Shown one piece after another: positions 17,920 through 27,500 of a stretch of DNA of 64,000 bases. Each line of letters starts with the position of its first letter. The first letter of the stretch is position 1. A model generated the notes under the pieces. That model worked only from the letters and a program-made list of their open reading frames with translations, made no database searches and was not told the origin of the DNA. The stretch is from QWQI01 sp964608915 (GTDB lineage Bacteria > Planctomycetota > Planctomycetia > Isosphaerales > Isosphaeraceae), in the NCBI GenBank assembly GCA_964608915.1, contig CAZSQA010000020.1, forward strand, positions 1 to 64,000. Direction: 5' to 3'. Position numbers and translations under genes: made by a program.

Positions 17920-19620
17920 ATGTCGAATTCCGCAGCGCCACTGAGCGATAACCGCCGGCATGATCTGGATGCCCTTCGCGCCTTCGCGATGCTTCTGGGC
18001 ATCGCCCTTCACGCCTCCCTTTCGTTCACCGGGTTTCCCTGGATCGTTCAGGACAGTCATTCCTCATTCGTCTTCGCTCTCGCCATCGCCGCGGTGCATG
18101 GCTTCCGTATGCAGCTTTTCATGCTCGTCAGCGGCTTTTTCACCATGATGCTCTATCGCAAGCGGGGGCTCCGTTCGCTCGTGCATCAGCGTTTCCGCCG
18201 TGTCTTCGTGCCCTGCATGCTCGGGCTCGTCACCATCGTACCCGCCCTCGATTTCGTCTCGTACAAGGCCATGAGCAAGTCTCCGGCCGCTGCCCGAATT
18301 CCGCTCGACGGATCCCGGCCGGCGATTTTCGAAGCTCTGCGACGGGGCGATGCCGAAACCCTGAAGAAAGAACTCGCAGCCGGTGCCGACCCGAATCAGC
18401 TCGACAACGCCTTAGGAATACCGCTTCTGAGCTGGGCGGCGCTCAAGGGCGATGTCGAATCGGTTCGTATACTTCTCGATGCCGGTGCGAACGTGAACGT
18501 TCGCTCACTGAATGGCAGCCGGCCCGCCCATCACGCCGCATTCCTGGGCCATGCCGGCATTCTCGATCTGCTCGCCACACGTGGCGCCGACCTTACCGCC
18601 CGATCCGACAAGGGCGATTCCGCCGCGGACGTCGCCCGGGCCGACAACCGCACCACCGTTTTCTACGCCCGCGCCCTGGGCGTGAATCCCCGCGAGCAGG
18701 AAGCCCGGGAAAAGGGCCGGGCCGAGTGTCTGTCGATCCTCGAGAAACACTTCGACACGAATGCGAATCCGGTTCCGCTGGAAATGCCCGGCATCCTCAC
18801 CCAGGCAAGAATCACCTATTCCGGCTGGCTCGGCTCCGATCGTTTCCTCACTTCCTGGAAACGCTTCGGCAGCCCCATTCACCTCTTCAAGACGGACATA
18901 TTCCACCACCTCTGGTTCCTCTGGTACCTCTGCTGGCAAGTCGCAGCGTTCGCCCTCGCCGCAATCCTCTTTGGCCGCTCTTCCGTGACCAATCAGCTCT
19001 GGAAGGTATTCGACGGCCGTCTCGGCTTCGCGGGTCTGGTCGCCCTGACCACGATTCCCAGCCTATTCATGGGCGTCTCCGCCGCCGGTGCCCTCGGGCC
19101 CGATACGTCGACCGGCATCCTGCCGATGCCCCACCTGCTCGTCTATTACGGCCTGTTCTTTTTCTACGGAGCCGCCATCTTCGACGGCGGCGAGACCGCC
19201 CTCGCAAGCCGCGACAAATTCATGTGGCTGCGTGTCGGGCTGTTCCTGGCCATGCCCGCATCTCTGGCCACCTACGGCAATCCCGTCACCAGCGCTGTGG
19301 CTCAGTCCATCTATGCCTGGTGCATGATCTTCGGCCTGATGAGCCTGTTCCGCAGACGCCTCTCGGCCGGTAACGACACGATCCGCTACCTCTCCGACTC
19401 TTCGTACTGGCTCTATCTGGCCCACCTGCCGCTGGTCGTCGCGGGTCAATCGTGGATCTCTGGCTGGAATCTGCCCTCCGGAATCAAGTTCCTCGGTTTG
19501 ACGGCCAGCTGCACGGCCCTGCTGCTCCTGAGCTATCAGCTTTTCGTACGCGATTTCTTCATCGGGCGTTTGCTCAATGGCCCGAAGAAAGCGATCGTGA
19601 TACCTTCGGAAAATCCATAA
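17920..19620 (+). CDS. Acyltransferase-3/OpgC-like membrane protein with an ankyrin-repeat insertion
   Basis: A 566-residue integral membrane protein. Residues 14-115 look like the start of an acyltransferase-3 or OpgC domain: RHDLDALRAFAMLLGIALHAS with the family Arg and His, then two or three more membrane helices. Residues about 130-255 are soluble and contain three ankyrin-type units (GDAETLKKELAAGADPN, GDVESVRILLDAGANVN, GHAGILDLLATRGADLT). From about 300 the protein resumes with FHHLWFLWYL and at least six more helices, ending with YLSDSSYWLYLAHLPLV, another acyltransferase-3 landmark. The ankyrin block thus interrupts one membrane domain. The family O-acylates glycans such as periplasmic glucans. 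Start chosen at the ATG just before the conserved region; 17875 is an alternative. Confidence 0.82.
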   Translation: MSNSAAPLSDNRRHDLDALRAFAMLLGIALHASLSFTGFPWIVQDSHSSFVFALAIAAVHGFRMQLFMLVSGFFTMMLYRKRGLRSLVHQRFRRVFVPCMLGLVTIVPALDFVSYKAMSKSPAAARIPLDGSRPAIFEALRRGDAETLKKELAAGADPNQLDNALGIPLLSWAALKGDVESVRILLDAGANVNVRSLNGSRPAHHAAFLGHAGILDLLATRGADLTARSDKGDSAADVARADNRTTVFYARALGVNPREQEAREKGRAECLSILEKHFDTNANPVPLEMPGILTQARITYSGWLGSDRFLTSWKRFGSPIHLFKTDIFHHLWFLWYLCWQVAAFALAAILFGRSSVTNQLWKVFDGRLGFAGLVALTTIPSLFMGVSAAGALGPDTSTGILPMPHLLVYYGLFFFYGAAIFDGGETALASRDKFMWLRVGLFLAMPASLATYGNPVTSAVAQSIYAWCMIFGLMSLFRRRLSAGNDTIRYLSDSSYWLYLAHLPLVVAGQSWISGWNLPSGIKFLGLTASCTALLLLSYQLFVRDFFIGRLLNGPKKAIVIPSENP

Positions 19621-19649
19621 CCGGATTCGCTTTATGCCAATGTAAGCAG

Positions 19650-19684
19650 GACGGCGGGGTTTCGCCCCCGCCGTCTCAATTTTT
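19650..19684. terminator. Terminator after the acyltransferase gene
   Basis: A 10-bp GC-rich perfect stem (19650-19659 with 19666-19675), 6-base loop, then TCAATTTTT. It lies between convergent genes. Confidence 0.8.
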
Positions 19685-19724
19685 CGCTACGATTTCGAAA
19701 TACGATCGATGACGTGATTTCGAA

Positions 19725-20855
19725 TCAGTACGAATCCGCCGAAATCACTTCGCCACCGGCCCGCGTGATCAGGGCTCTCACGACGGCCGGATTGGTCGTG
19801 TCCTTGATGAAACGCACGCTGCCGTCCGTCATGCACACGTTGGCTCCGCCGGGGTGCCAGCTGAAGATCTCGTTGTTCGGGCCGCAGTCGTGAATGCCCC
19901 AGTCGTTGGGCCCGCAGCTCGGCTTGCCGAAGCCGCCCTGCTTGTTGTTGTTGATGCCGCTGGAGACCCCGGCGGCGTTGTCCGGATCGCCCCAGCGCCA
20001 CGAACGCCGTGCACCGGAAACATACGGTGCCGGAGCGTTCAGGTCAGGCAGATAATCGGTCGTCGGCTGGGAATAGTTGCCGAACCCCTGCATTTTCGGG
20101 CTCCGGCCGGTGTCTTCGTAGAACATGGCCGTGTTCGAAGTGCCATCAGTGGTCGCGCCGACGGTCGGCCCACCCTTGAAGACGTCGATTTCACCGGTGA
20201 GAACCTTGTCCGGGTCGAGCTGCATTGACTTATTGGCGCTGCAGCCCGTGCAGGAATATTGCTTGTAGACGTTCGCCGGATATTGCCCGCCCGTGAGCGA
20301 ACCGGGTTCCGGAACCGGGCCGACATAGCCCGCCTGCCATTTCGTGGTGCCGTTGGCCATGATTTCGGTGTAGGGCGCCGTGGCGTAGTCGGTGCAGCCG
20401 AAGCCGATGCTGTCCTTGCCCTCGCTGGAGCGGTCGCTGGCCAGATTGTTCGTCGGGCACAGGAACGATCGCACGACCGCAAAACCTGCCGTGGTGTTGC
20501 AGGCGAAATTGTAGGGCACCTGGATGTTCATCGTGTTGTAGACGGTGCCTTGCTCGATCGTCGACAGGATCATCGTGAACGCGCTGTGATAATCCTGCGT
20601 TTTGTAGACGACGTTGCCGATCGTCGCATTGTGTTCGCCGGAACGTGGAAATGCGCTCTGAGCGCTTTCGAAATTATGAGCCGACAGCCCCAACTGCTTC
20701 AGATTGTTGACGCACTGGGCCCGGCGGGCGGCTTCGCGAGCGGACTGAACCGCAGGAAGCAGTAGAGAGATGAGGACGGCGATGATGGCGATCACCACCA
20801 GAAGTTCGATCAGGGTGAACGCTTTTCGCTCGTTCCTGGTGCGATGCTTGGACAT
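19725..20855 (-). CDS. DUF1559 pseudopilin-like protein
   Basis: A 376-residue protein with a type IV pilin-like N-terminus: a short basic leader ending in KAFTLIELLVVIAIIAVLISLLLPA, the prepilin cleavage and methylation site followed by a membrane helix, then the DUF1559 AREAARRAQCVNNLKQLGL motif. The C-terminus has the characteristic HPGGANVCMTDGSVRFI motif. Planctomycetes carry dozens to hundreds of these paralogs; their role is not established, though type II secretion- or pilus-like assembly is suspected. The small lipoprotein gene upstream on the same strand (215 bases away) is a common companion. Confidence 0.92.
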   Translation of the reverse strand: MSKHRTRNERKAFTLIELLVVIAIIAVLISLLLPAVQSAREAARRAQCVNNLKQLGLSAHNFESAQSAFPRSGEHNATIGNVVYKTQDYHSAFTMILSTIEQGTVYNTMNIQVPYNFACNTTAGFAVVRSFLCPTNNLASDRSSEGKDSIGFGCTDYATAPYTEIMANGTTKWQAGYVGPVPEPGSLTGGQYPANVYKQYSCTGCSANKSMQLDPDKVLTGEIDVFKGGPTVGATTDGTSNTAMFYEDTGRSPKMQGFGNYSQPTTDYLPDLNAPAPYVSGARRSWRWGDPDNAAGVSSGINNNKQGGFGKPSCGPNDWGIHDCGPNNEIFSWHPGGANVCMTDGSVRFIKDTTNPAVVRALITRAGGEVISADSY

Positions 20856-21069
20856 GGATCAGCTGACTCCGATGCGGGTTCGATGTGTCGGTCGTCGTAT
20901 AGAGCGCACTTGAACTTCGCCAGAAAGTCCGGGGAAGCTCGAGCAAGCCGTGACGGGTCGATTCTCCCGCCATTCGAAGTAGAAATGATGTGATCCGAAA
21001 GATCACGCGATTAAATTTACCGGAAGATTGCGAGAAGAGCACCGAATGAGACGAACGGACCGTTCGAAT

Positions 21070-21510
21070 TCAATCTTTGTTGGTTTTGCCCGCCACGGAC
21101 CGCTTCACGACAAAGTCCGGCAGCTTCGAGGGTGTGTTTTTCACGACCGCTTCGAAACCGGACACCTCCGGGCGCGCGTATTTCGAGTCAATCCGGATCG
21201 AACCCTCTCCCTGAGGCGAGACGATCGAAACCGCGTAACCGCCTGGAGGAGCCCCATCACCCGTCATCGCCGTGCCGATTTCGAAACTGCCGTCTGCCTC
21301 GGTCACCGCTTTCGGCTTCGGCAGGTCCGGATTCCATTCGAACTTCGGCTCGAACGTCACGGTCGCGCCCGCCACGGGCTGCCGGCCGACGACGACTCGA
21401 CCACTCACCGGAACGCGATCGACGGCCGTGCTCTGCAACGGCTGATCTCCACCGCAACCATGGAGAATGACCACGATCGGAATGAGTTGACGACACATGT
21501 TCCTGCCCAT
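21070..21510 (-). CDS. Putative lipoprotein with a carboxypeptidase-regulatory-like fold
   Basis: A 146-residue exported protein. MGRNMCRQLIPIVVILHGC is a lipoprotein signal with lipobox LHGC. The remainder (VSGRVVVGRQPVAGATVTF, TEADGSFEIG, PPGGYAVSI) is one beta-sandwich of the carboxypeptidase-regulatory type frequently encoded next to DUF1559 genes in planctomycetes. ATG at 21510 is preferred over 21615 because it places the signal at the N-terminus. Probably cotranscribed with the DUF1559 gene downstream. Confidence 0.72.
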   Translation of the reverse strand: MGRNMCRQLIPIVVILHGCGGDQPLQSTAVDRVPVSGRVVVGRQPVAGATVTFEPKFEWNPDLPKPKAVTEADGSFEIGTAMTGDGAPPGGYAVSIVSPQGEGSIRIDSKYARPEVSGFEAVVKNTPSKLPDFVVKRSVAGKTNKD

Positions 21511-21755
21511 GACTGGCTCCAGGCTATCGATATCCGAGCGACCTGACGTGATCGCAACATGCCGATTCTCTCCGACGTTCATGAAGGAACCGGGTAGGAA
21601 CCGAGGATTGTTCATGTGTTTTTTTCGAAATGGTGATGAAATGGAGAAAGGCTGGCGCGACCGTCATCGAGTCGCACCAGCCCTGAATTCGAATTTCATA
21701 ATGCGTCGCTGGAATTCGATCCGATGATTTCAGCGTATCGAACCGGGGCGATCTG

Positions 21756-24700
21756 TCAACGCTTAGCCGCAGCTAACTTCTTCGGCTGAGGCTTCGTCAC
21801 GAGTTTTGGCTTGGCTGGAGGTTTCACGGCCACGGGTTTGGGTGCCGGCTTGACCGCCACTTTCTTCGGCTGCGACTTCGCCGGGGCGACAGCCTTGTTC
21901 GTGGACGCGGCTTTCGGCGTCGCGGAGGCCGCCTTCGCGGAGGCCGACACCACCTGAACCTTCACCGGCGCGATCGGCGTGCGTGAACCGTCCGACCCGA
22001 GCCGGTAAACGCTCAGCCCGTTCCAGTTCGCAAGCGATTCGAGCTGCGGCCATCGGACGCCTTCTTCCATTTCGATTTCCAGGTTCGAAATCGATCCGAT
22101 CGCCGGTGTTTCGAAATTCGTGATCTGTGAAACCGGTTTCCCGGCTTCATGTCGCAGCCGGATCGAACCCGTGATCGAAGCCAGCCCCGGGATCGGGTTC
22201 CCCACCGATTCGAAACGCCCGTTCAGCGATTTCATCTGCAGTGCCACGATCGCATTGAGCTTCGTGAAATTCCCGGCATTCGGATCGGTCACCGTCAGAG
22301 ACGACATCGACGAAGCATAGAATTTCCCGCCGTCACTGCGAATCTGATGAAACCGGCCTTCGACGATCTGGTCCATCGCGACGGCCCCGTTCGAAGCGAC
22401 ATCCACGATCACGCCTGATGTCGTCGTCGCGTAACTTCGAATCACCCCGCCCGTGCTGGCTTTCAAAAATAGCCCGCCGGAATGCGAAACGGAACTTCGC
22501 TGGTCGGAAATCGAAGGCGAATGGATCGCCGCCAGGGCACCGTCCGTGGCGATGATGGCGAATGACGAGCCCGCCTTGATATCGCCCCCGATCGAACCGG
22601 CTTTCACTTCCAGAAGGCCGCTGGCCCCGCTGGCCGACCAGAACCTCAGCGAATCGTCGCCCGCCTGGAAAAAGGCCCCGAAGTCGATTTTGTCGATCGC
22701 CGGGAAATACAATTTCGACCCGGTCGTGGCCAGATTCGTCTGCGTGACCGACATCACCTTGTCGAACGAGAACGTAATGTCTCGCCCTGTCGTCGCGAAG
22801 CTCGACCGCTCCAGGAACGCCAGATTCGGCGCCAGCCAGTCCGCATTCCGCACGCCATCGTCCGTGGTGTCCACGACGCGAATCGAAGCCTTCCGCAGGC
22901 CCGACAGGCTCGTCATCGTGATCCACGAGTTGCGGATGTCGACGTCGATCGCGTCGCCCGACATCGATTTCAATGCCGCCGTTTCGACCGCGCCGCCGTC
23001 GGCCGCCGAAAACCGGATCGCCGATCGGGCGATGCCCGAAATGCTCGTCTGCGTGTGCAGGGCCGTCAGCTTCGGCATCATGACCTTCGCCCCGCCACCG
23101 CTCGATTTCACGGTGAAATCGACCAGCCCGGCCACGATCGTCGAAGTGTCCTGAAGTGTCAGCCACGAACCCTGGGCCGCTTCCAGCCCCGATTTCGAAA
23201 CCGCGCTCGATGTGGACGACGACGCATATCCCTCCAGCTTCAATTGTCCGCCGACATCCAGCGTCGTTCCCGAATACTTGGTGGCCAGCGTGCCGCCCTT
23301 GAGCGTCGCCCCGGCATAGAGGACCGATGCTCCGGAAGTGACCCGCAAGGTGATCGCCGTCGAAATGGAACCGCTGTCCAGCCGCAATGGCTTCTGGCTC
23401 GAAATATTCGCGATTTCGACTTCCCGGTCCACCAGAATTTCGCTGACCGTGGCCGTGGCCGGGATGATCACTTCGCTCGTCACCGTCGGCAGCCGGTCGC
23501 CCGACCAGTTGGCCGCGTCGCTCCATTTGTTGGTTCCGGCACCGCCGTCCCACGTGATCGATTTCGAATTCGGCGGGTCGACGGGTGGCGGAGGCGGCGT
23601 ATTCGGCGGAGCGATCGGTTCGAGCGTTCCGTCGGCCTTGAGCCGCATGACCGTCAGCCCTTGCCAAGATGGCTGTGCGAAGAGCTGCGGCCAGGTGACA
23701 CCTTCCTCAAGATACACCGTCAGATTCGAAATCGTGCCGATCGCCGGAGTGTCGAACACCGTGACCTGCGAAACCGGCGTACCGGACTGATGCCGCAGAG
23801 TCAGTTTGCCCGTGATCGATTTCAATCCGGCCAGCGGATTCGCAACGGCCTGGAATGCGCCGGTGATCTGATTCGAATTCGGCGCCACGATTCGATCCAG
23901 CCAGGTCGAGTCGGCCTGAACGGTGTCCGTTGACTTGCCGACGGTGAGATCGGTCAGCCGAGCGGCATAGACTTTGCCGGTTTCGTTCGTGATCGCCTTG
24001 AAATTGGCCTGCTTCGCTTCGTCGACGGCGATGGCCCCGTCGCCCTTGGCCATGAGCGTCAGGCCGGAGATTTTCTCAGCTTTCGCCCGTATGACACTGC
24101 GATCGTCGACATAAAGCCGCAGCGTGCCCGATTTCGCCGGGTCGGTCTGGTCGAGTTGCATTTCGGGTACGTTGAGCGTGACGCTGCCCTGGGCGTCGGC
24201 CATGATCAGGAACGTTTTCGAAGCGGCCAGCGATCCGGTAATCGAGCCAGCCCCCAGTTCCAGCAGGGCCGTTTTCCCGAGCGCGAACCAGTATCTCGTA
24301 TCCGGAATTTCGGAAGAGACTTTGCGGGTCGTGCCGAAGAACGTGTTCAGATCGACCGAGGTGACATTGGGCAGATAGGCCTTCGCGAATTCGACTCGGA
24401 TATCGGTGTCGTTGACGTTTTTGAGGGCGGCAAAGGTCTGAGTGGCATCCGCCCCGCGGACGAACAGCGAGGAACTTGTGAGCGTTTCGAGCTTCGGCGC
24501 GATCCAGCCGAACGACGTCTTGCCGTCAGCGATCGTGTCCACCAGCCGAATTTCACTGCCGGTGAGGTTCGTCAGGCTCGACAGATCGACCGTGGAATTT
24601 CGAATGTCGACGAAGAATCTCGCCACATCGACCCCATTCAATCCAGGCAATTCGATCGTGGCTCCATCGTAAGCCATGATCGAGATTTTCGGATCGAATG

Positions 24701-27005
24701 GCACTTGCGTCGAGTAAATGATCGACTGCACGACCTTCTGCATTTTCGGCATTACGACTTGGGAGCCTGCACCGATCGCCTTGAAATACAGCTCCTTCGA
24801 ATTTCCCAGACCTGGATAATGATCAGCGATCTGAATCCGCGCGCCTCCGACCGCCTCGAAGCCCCTCATTCCGACTGCGGTTTGAGTATTCAACAAGTTG
24901 AGCCTGGCCTCAGCCCTGAAGATCGTTCCAGGGTTGTCCGCAACGAGGATGACGTCGCCTAAATGCAAGTCCTTGCGTACGTATGACTCTCCGGAAGTCA
25001 CTTCGAACCGTATGGGCGACCCTTCGATCGGCGAACCGATTCGGAGCTGCGAAGCACTCTCGACTTTCGCGATCTTCACCGGAATATTGACCGTGACGGA
25101 TCCTTCGTATGTGGTGCCGCCAAATGTCGTCGTGAGGTCCGGTATGATGACGGTCGTATTCGGACCAGGTAGACGGCCGTCGGACCAACTGTTGACGTTG
25201 CTCCAGCCGCCAGCGTAGCCAAGATAAGTGACTCGGCGTGGCGTTTCCGTTTTCGGGGCCACCCAGTTGCCCATGTCGATCGCATTACCCAGAACGCTTA
25301 CCAGGTTCGGTGCTTCGAAATTCGACATCGGGAACCGGTTGGCGCGATACTTCGCCCATTGGTTCGGAGACGTCTGAACTTCGTAGTAATTGTCCTCGTA
25401 AGTCGTGACGATCAGGATCTGGAGATTCGGCGCCTCGATTCGGCCCGCTTCGCCGTTATATCCCCGAATCTGATAAAAATCGCCGTCGACGAGATTCGGA
25501 AGCTTGAGGACCGAGTTCGGCGTCACATCGACGCTGGCGCCTTTGATCCATGACGAATTCACCTGCAGCACGCCGCCCGATTCCGCTTTCAGGAAAAGGC
25601 CGCCATCGGCATCGTTCCGTTTCGGGTAATACAACTGCTGCATGTTGACCGTCAATCGGCCACCATCAATCGCACTGAATCTCGTGAAATTTCCGATCCC
25701 TGTACCGAAACCCGACACTTCGGCCGTCAATTCCGCAAAGGGACCTGAACTCTCGAGTACGAGATCACGCGAAACATCGTATTGTCCGGTCCCGGCGACC
25801 TTCCCCTTGACGTTCAGCTTGCCGGCTTTCACGTAAATGGATCCGACCATCGGATTGTCGACGAGATTGAGTTCGAACTGACCGCCTTTCACGTCATAAT
25901 ACAAGTCCACATTGAGCAGATTCTTGAATGCCAGCCCCCGAAACTCTGGTGCACCAGCCGCCGCATTACCTGAGATATTCACCACAGCGCTTTTCAATGT
26001 CTCGAGTTTCGGAGTGTCGAGAACGCTCTGGCCTGAGATTTCGATCGACACGTTCTGCTTCATCGCGTCATAATCGTTCATATTTCTATCGATCGATCTC
26101 AGCTCTGGCATTGAGATCGTACCGCCGCGTGTGCCATCGGATGACATCGTCAGCTTCATTCCGACGAAATTCGTGTCACGAGACAACGTTTGCAATTGAG
26201 GAAAAGATACGACACCACCGGCATGGGCTGTCACGTAAAACTCCGAGCCAAGCTCCAGGTGGAAATACTTGAAGCCATTTCCATTGATGCTCGATCCTTC
26301 ACCGGTCGCTAAATACGAAACTTCGTGGAATCCGATCCACTTTTCTGCGGGAAACGTCATGTCAATTCGGGCCCCATCCTTCGCCGTGATCTGCGCTTCA
26401 GTCTTGGCAGTCACCAGTTCAGGACTGATGTCGGTCGCGAAATCCGAAGGAGTTTTCCCGAACGAATATGGAGATATCCAGCCGAAACCCGATCCCAAAT
26501 CGACGCTGGTGCCTTTGCCTGTCGCCGTGATTCGCAGAGTACTGCCGACTTCGTCACTGCTAAAATTCGCCTTGGGAGTACGATATTCATACCCCTTACC
26601 GAACCAGCTCGCAAATGACAGTCCCTTGCTGAGCGCCGATGCACCCGAGGTCACCGTCAATTGCGAATCGCGCAGGCCCGGCGCCGATTCGATCTGGATG
26701 ACCTTCGCTTCCGAACGGATGCTGCGCAGTGTTACAGGCCCGGCCATCAGCACGAACGAATTGCCGAACTCGGACGGAATCACCACATCGTCGTTCGGGC
26801 CGGGGATTTGATCCCCGCTCCAGTTCGCCTTATCGGCGAAGTTAATCGACCCTGCGCCGCCGTCCCAGGTGATCACGGCCGGTACGGCGCGATCTTCGAG
26901 GAACTCGGCCAGCAGCCTCGTTTGCGAACCCCGGCGGGATTTCACGATTCGGTTTCGGCGCGGGGCGAACAGGGAACGTACGCGAAGGGCGATCGAAGAA
27001 CGCAT
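21756..27005 (-). CDS. Giant modular surface protein with a Lys/Pro/Ala-rich C-terminal tail
   Basis: A 1749-residue protein. Basic N-terminus, then AEFLEDRAVPAV (33-44), the planctomycete extracellular motif. Three modules open with a Trp/Gly signature: ITWDGGAG plus NWSGDQIPGPNDDVVIP (about 45-80), a diverged copy near 592 (GGWSNVNSWSDGRLPGPN) and ITWDGGAG plus NWSGDRLPTVTSEVIIP near 1148. Modules II and III close with matching segments (ITGKLTLRH / ITGSIRLRH; EEGVTWPQL / EEGVRWPQL), so they are tandem duplicates of about 550 residues. The body is beta-helix-like, with many parallel LxxVxxxxxxISG strands. The last about 70 residues are rich in Lys, Pro and Ala, resembling a histone H1 tail, possibly binding acidic wall polymers. 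Function unknown; a structural or adhesive role is inferred. Confidence 0.82.
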   Translation of the reverse strand: MRSSIALRVRSLFAPRRNRIVKSRRGSQTRLLAEFLEDRAVPAVITWDGGAGSINFADKANWSGDQIPGPNDDVVIPSEFGNSFVLMAGPVTLRSIRSEAKVIQIESAPGLRDSQLTVTSGASALSKGLSFASWFGKGYEYRTPKANFSSDEVGSTLRITATGKGTSVDLGSGFGWISPYSFGKTPSDFATDISPELVTAKTEAQITAKDGARIDMTFPAEKWIGFHEVSYLATGEGSSINGNGFKYFHLELGSEFYVTAHAGGVVSFPQLQTLSRDTNFVGMKLTMSSDGTRGGTISMPELRSIDRNMNDYDAMKQNVSIEISGQSVLDTPKLETLKSAVVNISGNAAAGAPEFRGLAFKNLLNVDLYYDVKGGQFELNLVDNPMVGSIYVKAGKLNVKGKVAGTGQYDVSRDLVLESSGPFAELTAEVSGFGTGIGNFTRFSAIDGGRLTVNMQQLYYPKRNDADGGLFLKAESGGVLQVNSSWIKGASVDVTPNSVLKLPNLVDGDFYQIRGYNGEAGRIEAPNLQILIVTTYEDNYYEVQTSPNQWAKYRANRFPMSNFEAPNLVSVLGNAIDMGNWVAPKTETPRRVTYLGYAGGWSNVNSWSDGRLPGPNTTVIIPDLTTTFGGTTYEGSVTVNIPVKIAKVESASQLRIGSPIEGSPIRFEVTSGESYVRKDLHLGDVILVADNPGTIFRAEARLNLLNTQTAVGMRGFEAVGGARIQIADHYPGLGNSKELYFKAIGAGSQVVMPKMQKVVQSIIYSTQVPFDPKISIMAYDGATIELPGLNGVDVARFFVDIRNSTVDLSSLTNLTGSEIRLVDTIADGKTSFGWIAPKLETLTSSSLFVRGADATQTFAALKNVNDTDIRVEFAKAYLPNVTSVDLNTFFGTTRKVSSEIPDTRYWFALGKTALLELGAGSITGSLAASKTFLIMADAQGSVTLNVPEMQLDQTDPAKSGTLRLYVDDRSVIRAKAEKISGLTLMAKGDGAIAVDEAKQANFKAITNETGKVYAARLTDLTVGKSTDTVQADSTWLDRIVAPNSNQITGAFQAVANPLAGLKSITGKLTLRHQSGTPVSQVTVFDTPAIGTISNLTVYLEEGVTWPQLFAQPSWQGLTVMRLKADGTLEPIAPPNTPPPPPVDPPNSKSITWDGGAGTNKWSDAANWSGDRLPTVTSEVIIPATATVSEILVDREVEIANISSQKPLRLDSGSISTAITLRVTSGASVLYAGATLKGGTLATKYSGTTLDVGGQLKLEGYASSSTSSAVSKSGLEAAQGSWLTLQDTSTIVAGLVDFTVKSSGGGAKVMMPKLTALHTQTSISGIARSAIRFSAADGGAVETAALKSMSGDAIDVDIRNSWITMTSLSGLRKASIRVVDTTDDGVRNADWLAPNLAFLERSSFATTGRDITFSFDKVMSVTQTNLATTGSKLYFPAIDKIDFGAFFQAGDDSLRFWSASGASGLLEVKAGSIGGDIKAGSSFAIIATDGALAAIHSPSISDQRSSVSHSGGLFLKASTGGVIRSYATTTSGVIVDVASNGAVAMDQIVEGRFHQIRSDGGKFYASSMSSLTVTDPNAGNFTKLNAIVALQMKSLNGRFESVGNPIPGLASITGSIRLRHEAGKPVSQITNFETPAIGSISNLEIEMEEGVRWPQLESLANWNGLSVYRLGSDGSRTPIAPVKVQVVSASAKAASATPKAASTNKAVAPAKSQPKKVAVKPAPKPVAVKPPAKPKLVTKPQPKKLAAAKR

Positions 27006-27277
27006 AGGGGTGTGAATCCTTTCACGACGGGTGCGATCGAAACGTGCGAAAAAACAGGCCTGGCACGATGTGATGAACTTCGGGGAATCCGTTTCGCCGA
27101 AGGTGCGATATCTTGGTCAACGCCTAAAATCATCGCGATTACGGCCGGTTTGTCAAGCAAGACCGGCCCACTGGAACGTCATTCATTCAGCCGATATCGA
27201 TGCCAACTCATACGTTGGCCGGGATTAACGGCGGTTCGAAAAATCCAGAACGGCATAGCCGGGTGGTTCGTAAGCCC

Positions 27278-27375
27278 GGGCCCCCCCGAGCTCCAGCTCG
27301 GGGAATCTCTGCGATGTTTCTTCACGTTTCGGTCAGGAACGCGTAGTTTCTCCCCGAGCTGGAGCTCGGGGGGCC
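27278..27375. repeat. REP/BIME-like inverted repeat element
   Basis: Left arm 27278-27303 and right arm 27351-27375 are inverted copies differing by one C. Each arm is itself nearly palindromic around GAGCTCCAGCTC. The arms flank about 47 bases whose ends also match weakly (AATCTCTGCG against the complement of CGCGTAGTTTCT). A degenerate single copy lies at 34748-34780, which argues for a dispersed family. No transposase lies in the window. Confidence 0.75.
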
Positions 27376-27435
27376 CAGAATCAGGCCGTTCGACCGATCG
27401 ATGACCCAACGGGCAAGCGATTGCGTTCCATAAGA

Positions 27436-27465
27436 AAAGCGGCGGAAAATTGCTTCCGCCGCTTT
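27436..27465 (-). terminator. Terminator of the ycjX-ycjF pair
   Basis: A 12-bp perfect stem (27436-27447 with 27454-27465) and 6-base loop; in the minus-strand transcript the stem is followed by TCTTA, with U-rich flanks. Confidence 0.75.
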
Positions 27466-27500
27466 CGGGTTCGAAATGCAATGCGATCGACGGACTCAGG

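Larger units (their letters stand above)
27006..27500 (+). other. Intergenic region with REP-like inverted repeat
   Basis: About 500 bases upstream of the giant gene (minus). Contents: the REP/BIME-like element at 27278-27375, a terminator at 27436-27465 for the ycjF gene, and otherwise noncoding DNA. No gene supported. Confidence 0.6.

Noticed and set aside
27278..27375. Possible insertion sequence
   Set aside because: Inverted arms are present but there is no transposase or target duplication, so a REP-type repeat is the better reading.
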